Origin: Siphonodentalium dalli
Lineage: Eukaryota > Mollusca > Scaphopoda > Gadilida > Siphonodentaliidae
DNA: 64,000 nt
Assembly (NCBI GenBank): GCA_032622095.1
Contig: CP136062.1
Coordinates: 160,388,875-160,452,874 of the forward strand
Reading direction: 5' to 3'
Below the pieces are notes generated by a model, which was not told the DNA's origin, searched no databases, and saw nothing but the letters and a program-made list of their open reading frames with translations. Made by a program: the position numbers and the translations under genes. Shown here one piece after another: positions 33,516-42,500 of the stretch. Each line of letters starts with the position of its first letter. Position 1 is the stretch's first letter.

Positions 33516-36500
33516 CTGTAAAAAAATTATGAGATGAAATTTATATGCAGGGTTTCTGCTTGGGGGGGGGGGGGGGGGGGGGTACAAATAAATGAGGCCA
33601 TGTGGGGGACAAAAATCCTGAAGAAGCGATCGTGGTTCGCCTCGTCATGAGAAATTTTGACTTTTTGTCACTGAAAAGTAGCCTTCTTAATAAAAGTGGA
33701 TATTATATACAATTTTAATTCACTTCATAAGTTCATGATTGTACACAAAGAAAATTGCGTTAAAATAATAGAATTGTTTACTTGTGTCTAACATCATCAA
33801 CTTATACTAGGGCTATATCTATGCTGCAGTAAACAAAGACATGGCATTTTAATATTCTGTCTCCCCAATTAGAGATACATGTTATATAAAGTTTCAAGCA
33901 ATAGGCTTATGCATGTTTTTTTCTTTTTTCCTACTTAATAAATAGAGCATGGTGTGGAGTTGCAGGTTTAGTGCCTGGTGGGGTGGGCGTTGTGAACTGC
34001 ATGTATACACACCCCACTTGGCATCATACCTGCATAGTCAAAGACAAAATATGCTATATTTATTATATTTCACCAAACAATTTGAACTTGTAACATGTAT
34101 ACTACATAGCTGTATCTCACCAAGTTGGCACCAACACAACAAACTTCTGGACTGTATCCAACCAACACAAACTGCTCGGGACTGTTCCAAGTCCCTCCAG
34201 GAGAAGTTAATGGAAATCAAGTACAACTCATTTTACTGAGAACGCATACGATTATCCACTTACCAATATATAGTCAAGTTCAATAAACCGGAGCATGAAG
34301 TATTTAAGTTTTATTTCAAATGCATGATGACCTGAAACTGTACCGCAATGTGAATTCAACTGAATATTGCCACTTCGCAAGTTGATGTTGTTCCTCTGAA
34401 AAAAGTTTTCACAGTAGCATTTTAATTCAGTTAGACACACCTCAGTAAATTGGAGTCTCTGTTCATTGCTTGTTGCATGTGAGTTTGGTATAGTATTGTT
34501 TAAATTTAGAACGATGCTATATACAGTTATAGTAGTTTGCTAAATTTAGCACACCACTATACAATATAGGACACAGTTCTCAGCCAATCAGAAGGCATCA
34601 TTCCTGGGCGAGATGAATTTTTTTACATACATGTGTCTGTACATGTACAGTAATGCCCTAAGTAATCGACCCCTTAACCACAACAGAATTATGAGAGCTT
34701 TCCGATGAATGGCAACAAGCCATATTTCCGACTAAATCCTGAAAAGTTACCCATAATTCTGCTGTGGTTAAGGAGTCGATTAATTAGAGCATTACTGTAT
34801 ACTCGAAAAGCATGTGTCAAAACAAGAGGATTAAGACCAACGGTGGGCGTGAATCATCTCACTAGTTGTATGACAGTCAAAATACACCGCCGAAAAGACC
34901 CGCTAGCCGGGGCATAGAGTATATAGTAGCATGTGTTATAAGTACTTAAATCACCCTGCCCAAGGTGACGGAGGATTGTAGCCAATCAGATTGTGTGTTA
35001 CAACCAGAAATGGGGGTCATTATTGTTTGGATACTATAAAACTCACCCTTTTGTGAGTGATGTTTTCCATCCATTCATGCGAATGACGGCTAAGTTTATA
35101 TGCAGTTATGTGTGTTTAAATAGTATCTGAGAAACTCACCCTTTTTCGAGATGTGTTTTATATCCTTTCAGGTGACCGACGGCTAAGTTATATGCAGCAT
35201 GGGGATGGCCCTGGTCTGATGCTTTTCTGAAATCATATGAAAATAGCATATAATATCCCAAGAGAAAATGAAAGTGAAATTTTGGTAAATTTTGGTGAAA
35301 TCAAAAAATTTGGTGTTATTTGGTGATTTCAGTAAAATTTGTATAAATTTCATTGAAAATTCACCAGTGAAATATCAGAAAATATTTTAGTCAATATATT
35401 TAATAAAATTTAAACTTTTATTATAAATATGTGCTTACATTTACTCCTATCAGTATTCTTATGGCATTCAAAACTCTTAGACAAAAATCCCATTGAATTA
35501 ATTTTCTGTCCACTTCAAGTGAAATTTAGTTTTAGAATTTCTGTACTATCATTTCACCAGGAATTCAGTCGGATTATAATTCTAATGAACATTTTAGTGA
35601 AAATTGCAATGAAATATATATTTTAGTGAAATTTCAATGAAATTTTACCAAATTTCACTGAAATCACAACAAAACACCAACATTTTTTTATTTCACCTGA
35701 ATTGGTGTTAGTGGATTGAGTCATTTCTCAAGGTTTTTCATAATTGCACCGTTGCCCCTATTAGAATTGGAATTACAGTTGTTTTGAGCTTCCACATGTG
35801 ACTACAATCTATTTGCAAGTCTACATGCTTTTTCAGCTTCTTAGTTTACTTTTGGACAATGTTGTAATCACTGGGTATTGAAACATTTACCAGTATATAC
35901 CTGATTCTGTCTTTGAATATGATATCTGGGCAATTGCATGGAATGTGCCTGTCAGTGTGAACTTGGGTGTCCCATATTATTGTGACCCCACCTTTGATGT
36001 TACATTTTGTGGTTGATGATCACACCACCTGAGACACAAGTCAATGTTTATATTATTAATTAAATTTACCGACAAGTGAATCACTTACTTGAACCAATTC
36101 ATTGCGTTTTCCTTGTGCATCTCGACACCTTGGCCTGGAAACAGTAGGGATTTTGTTATAAAAATGGTATTTGTAATTCTTATTTTGATGCTGATTATTG
36201 CATATAATTGTTTTCAACCACTCATCTGTAAAATGAGGGTGTCGTCCCCTACACCCCATGAATCATGAACACCAGTTAACAGAGAGGGGTGTCACACCCT
36301 ACACCCCATGAATCATGAACACCAGTTAACAGAGAGGGGTGTCACCCCTACACCCCATGAATACCCTGTACCAGTTAACAGAGTGTGTCACCACCCTACA
36401 TCCCAACAAATTTGAATCATGAATACCAGTTAACAGAGAGGGGTGAATCCTACAGGGCGGTTAAGAAAATATTGAATGACAGTCATGGTTATTTCACACA

Positions 36501-39500
36501 TTTGTTGAAGTGATGTCCATGTATGAGACTGAATTACATCCATGTTTGTCATTTTGGCTAAGAAATAATCAAAATTTGGACAATTTGATGCTATGAAAGC
36601 TGTGTACCAGCCTTGTTGTTGAATCCTGAATATTGGTTTAATTGCAGGGGTATGAATCTTGCACACCACTTCAAAATTGCCAGAATGGAGGGGGGTAACA
36701 TCTTCTAGAATGATATTACTGATTGTTTGAAAAATGGACTAATCGCAGCAGGCTTCATGCTGCCACTAGTTTCATTTGGCAAAAAAAAAATTCATTTGGC
36801 ACAACAAATAATTTCATTTGACAAAAAAAACAATTCATTTGGCAAAAAAAAAAAAAAATTACATTTGGCAAACATTTTTCAAGTGGGTTTAACCCTTTGA
36901 ACCCGTAACACCGATATTTAGGTGTAAACGAACCGTGACTATATCCCGTAACACCGATATTTCGGTGCAGCGACGACATGATTCGGTAGCAAATTCATAT
37001 ATAGTATAACGAGCGTCAGACCCACTGATTTATATTTAAATTGCCCTCACATATGTCAGCGGCGCCCATGGTGCGTATGGAATGGTTGACCGCTAGTATC
37101 GGGTAGAAATATATGCGCATGCGCATAGCATATAATCTACAAAAACATACGATATTTTAAGCGAACTGTGCCGCTATATTTACGGCATATAATTTCGTGT
37201 TCCCCGTGTGTGTACAGAACAGACATAATTTAGACACACAATTTCAGTTTAAATTACCTTCGCGTATATTGCAGTGTTCTGCTACATATGGGGAAGGGTC
37301 TATCGCATATATAGTTGATTTATTCGCGCATGCGCAGACTAGCGCAATGACAAATAAATGGTTTATAACGTACTTATACACGACATACCCACTAATATAT
37401 ATTTAAATTGGCCTATTGAAGTCAGCGCTGGCAAAGGTGTCTATATTGATTGGCTGCCCGCTAGAAACGGCTAGGAAAATATGCGCATGGGCGCAGGCTA
37501 TAATTCATTTTTTTTAAATGCGTTTAAGTGAAATGTGGCGCTATATATGACATTTTGTTGCATGTTTCACATGTTAGGACAGTAGACACAATCTAGACAG
37601 CTTACTTGAACAATGGGGCCACGATATGTTACGGGAAATTACGTTGTTTCTGGTCTCTGTAATATCAGTCTCTGTTGTGCCACATGCAGCAAAAAGTCTA
37701 TCGCATATCAAGTTGACTTACTCGCGCATGGTCAGGTATATCTTAATTTCACATTAGGATATTGGTTGCATCGAAACGCAATTCGCTGATGTATAATTAC
37801 AACGTTATAAGCTAGAATTCGTTTATCCTGCAAATTTCGGGTAGTTGCCTGGTAACCGTTTCTAAGGCGATATCGGGTGGCAAAGTCTCCCGATCTTACA
37901 ATGATCAGTGGTCCGTGCATGCATATATCATGCCTGCACAGTTTCAGGTAGGTGTCCCCTTTCAACATAACCAACACCATGCGACTAGACACTGTCTAAA
38001 TTAAGGCAAAACATACCACTGAATGGTTAGTGCAATTATGTCATTCGATCAGTTGTGGTATTTGCTTAGCAACGGTTGCTACCCTTAAATGGGATATTTG
38101 GTTCACTATTCTGGTCGGGTATATCTCAAATTTCACGTTAGGGTAGTACCTGCATCAAAAAACGCAATCACTGAGGTTGAATTACGACGCTATAAGCTAT
38201 ATTTACATTTTCCAGTCAATTCCGGGTAGTTGCCTAGCAACCGTTACCAAGGAGTTACCGCGAAGCAAAGTCTCGCGATCTTATAATGATCGCTGATCCA
38301 TGGGGGACAAACCTGTAAAGTTTCAGACCGGTGTCGCAATTTGAACATAATCAACGCCATGCTACTAGACACTGTCTAATTTAAGCGGACATGCCACTGG
38401 GAGCCCCGGGTCAGGGTGTCGATCACTGTGGGGCGCCAGGGTTCAAAGGGTTAAAAAAAAAAATTTAAGCTAACCAACACAATTGACAAAACAGACCTTC
38501 AAAGATGTATGGATAGTTAATCAACTGTGATTAACATATGACAGTCAGAAAAAGCGATGTTCTGTAAAGTCGGTATTGAGGCTGGTATAAGTAATTAGTT
38601 TATCACCAGACAATAGGTTCATCAGTCGAATGTTAAAAGTCTACAACACCAATAGTCCAAATAATATGTATACTTTGATGAGGGACTAGCAGGGCTCGAA
38701 TAAACTGGATGCACATCGCAATTTGTGATGCAATTTCCAATTTCTGCTAACAAATTTACAATGAAAAAAAACATGTACTGGTAGGGAATGCTATACATGT
38801 ATATGCATAATTTACCCTGTACAGCAAAATGCTATCCAAATTTAAAACAAGAGATGGACTGTCGTCCGGACTCCGGTGCATACCCCCTCGTGGCATACCG
38901 CCTAGTGTGGGCATATCTATAACTTATGATGGCTATACTCAGACAGATGGACCCAAAAATCAGCATTTTCATATAAACAAAGATGAATAACTATCGAACA
39001 AAAAACCAAAACAAGCATTTGAATGTGCCATTAAATGTCCTCATAGTGGTGAACATCCATACAAAATTTCATTGAGATCCTAACATTACTGTTCAAGTTA
39101 TGAGCTGAACAGACATCAGATGGATCAAAAAGCCAACATTTCCAGATAAACAAAGATGTATAACTCTAGAATGGAAAATCCGAACAAAACAATGAAACCC
39201 TCTTTTTAATGTCCTCATAGTAGTGAACATCCATACCAAATTTCAATGAGATCCCAGCACAAATGTTGAAATTACGACATGAACAGACACCAGACAGACC
39301 ATAAAGCCAACAATTCCAGATAAACAAAGATGAATAACTCTAGAATGGAAAATCAGAACAAAACAATGTAACGCTCTTTTTAGTCTCCTCATAGTAGTGA
39401 ACATCCATACCCAATTTCATTGAGATCCCAGCATAACTGTTGAAATTACGACATGAACAGACACCAGGCAGACCAAAAAGCCAACATTTCCAGATAAACA

Positions 39501-42500
39501 AAGATGAATAACTCTAGAATGGAAAATCCGAAGAAAACGATGTAACCCTCTATTGAATGCCCTTATAGCAGTGAATATCCATACAAAATTTCATTAAGAT
39601 TCGAGCACTACTGTTCAAGTTATGACATGAACAGACACAAGACGGACCAAAAATCCAACATTTCAAGATAAACAAAGATGAATAACTCTAGAATGGAAAA
39701 TCCGAACAAAACAATGGAACCCTCTATTTAATCTCCTCATAGTTGTGAACATTCATACCAAATTTCGTTGAGATCCCAGCACAACTGTTGATGTTACGAC
39801 ATGAACAGACACAAGACTGACCAAAAAGCCACCATTTCCAGATAAACAAAGATGAATAACTCTAGAATGGAAAATCAGTACAAAACGATGGTACCCTCTA
39901 TTTAATGTCCTCATAGTAGTGAACATCCATACCTAATTTCATTGAGATCCGAGCACTACTGTTCAAGTTATGGCATGAACAGACATCGGACGGACGGACG
40001 TACGCACGCACACACACACGCACGCAGACAGGTGCAAAACAGTATACCCCCTTTTTTTTTTTTAAAGGGGGTATAAAAATTAAATCGACCCCTGGAGTAA
40101 TGTAACTTTGCTACTTTTGATTTATATTATCGGTAACTTGCCAAAAGCAGTTATTTTGTGTATACATGTATCTTCAAATGAGAATTGTTCCTAAATTTTC
40201 CCAAATTAGACCCTCAATTAAATTTGGCAATTCATTTTGGAATTTGGAAGAAGAAAAAAATTTCATCTGGCAAAAAATTTATATAATAGACAAAGTTTTT
40301 TCGATTGGAGTGCATTCGTCTGCAGATAGGAAATTTATAATGTTGAATGAATCTTAGTACATGTGTATTTGGTTTGTTACAATGGCAGACCTAGTGTGTT
40401 ATGCACGCAAGATAACATCTTCCCTTACCAAAATTTTCTAACATAATTTCTCATGAGCTCGTAATGTTATTAATATGCAAATTAGCAGGATCTCGCAAGA
40501 AAAAATCTCACCAGAAAAATTATTACGAGATCTCACAAGAAAAAAATCCAGTGATAATGGCTTGATAGACAGTGTAATGTTCTTACCATTGAGATATCTC
40601 TGTCCGATCTGATGTTGTGCTGAAGGGTAGCCAAGATGTGCGTATGCACGGACAATGTTGAAATGCACATTATCAAAATAGTAATATGCATAGAGTGCAA
40701 ATGCTACTGTAGCGATGAGCAGAGTTGCCTGAAAAGAGATAAGGCCATAATAAGCAAGTGCACCGCTAGGGTGTGACAAAATATGCCCATGGTAATTCCA
40801 ACAAAGGGCCATAACTCTGGTGAAAAATCGAAATAGACCTGTATTTTTGACTAGTAAACTCACATACCAAATTTAATTCCATTCAGTTCAGAATTACTAA
40901 AGTTATCATCAAATGACAATTGAGTGCAAATTCCAACAATAAGGTCCATAACTCTGGTGAAAATTGGCAGGTGGAACCAGAATTTGAAATTGACCTGTGT
41001 TTTGTGCTAAACCCCACATACCAATTTCATTAATACATTCCGTTGAGGCTATCTAAAGTTATCATCCTGAAAACGAAATGGCCGTATAAAACTATAATTT
41101 TGTTTCCCTTGACCCTCAAATTATATCGCTACTCGAAATGTGTTAATATTGGCCTTTCAGATATTTAAAAAAAAATCCAGTCAGGGTGATCATCATATGA
41201 AATAATACCCAAAATGTATGGAATACCCACATTTATGACCCGCCATATCAAATCCAGTCGTAAGTCGGGATTTTTTTACCCTGTGCCAATGCATTCTCTT
41301 ATATATGCGAGTCGACCATAGATCGCCTCGCATATATAAGAGAATGCATTGGCCTAACAATTTTTTATCATTTTTTTTAAATAAATGTTTCTTACAATTT
41401 TTAGGACATAAAATAAAAAACAACCATTACACTGCAGGGAGCCCCACACATATATAGTAGCATATAGAAGAGTGTCGTCTGCTCATGTTTGTTTGGGGCT
41501 CTGTATGGGTGGAATTATAAAATTGTTAAAGAATACAAATTATTAAAAATGGAAAAAATTGTTAGGCCAATGCATTCTCTTATATATGCGAGGCGACCTA
41601 TGGTCGACTCGCATATATAAGAGAATGCATTGGCACAGGGTAAAAAAATCCCAACTTACGACTGGATTTGATATGGCGGGTCACATTTATATCTTAAAGA
41701 CATATTATTGACTTGCATCTAATAAGTTAGTATTCAGGTGCTATGCCATCTGGAGGAATTTACACTAGCATTCTACTAACATCGTCGACAATCTGAAGAA
41801 AATCAACAGCACTACTCCATAGAAAACATCATCCAAACTACCGGTACTCTCAATGGTCAATATTTACTTCTCAGTTCGGGACACAACTATCGGCAATAAA
41901 CGAAAATGATTTGACCATCGACAGTCACTGCATTTAATAAATATATCAGAATGATGGTGTGTTGTCAATTTGGATATAAATATTTGTAAAAATAACTACT
42001 TTGAGCAAGATTATTCTCCATTTCTATTTGATCACCCGACCGGTGTGTTTCACATCACTTTAAACAGAGCCTTTATTCCGTGGCGGCCAATTTAAACATT
42101 CAAAACAAAATAATTGATTTGAAGATGCATACCGGTAGTCCGAATTAGCGCTCCCAAATTACTATTTCTTTGACTTTCGGGTAAAAAATATTTAATTTGA
42201 GTCAGGAACCCACCCATCAAAGCTCAGAATGATCAGATATCGATTTTTGAAATGTTTTATTTCCCGAGATATGTAATTTTTGGCTGCCTGGCAAATATTC
42301 GTCAAGCCGACAGTCTTGGAACAAATTGCAGATGAAGATGGATAACTCTAAAATCAAGTGGCTTTGGTAGATCATGCCATGAATCTCTACTATGGCTAAT
42401 GCCCGTAGAGATCATTTTCCACCAGTACAAAACCTTGGAACTTTTTGAAGTTTTGACAGGGAACCTTATAAAATCGAAAAAATAACACGGGGAATATATC

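Noticed and set aside
40438-40863. Single 141-codon minus-strand gene
   Set aside because: Only 40587-40728 is coding; consensus splice sites bound it and the flanks are intron and repeat M.
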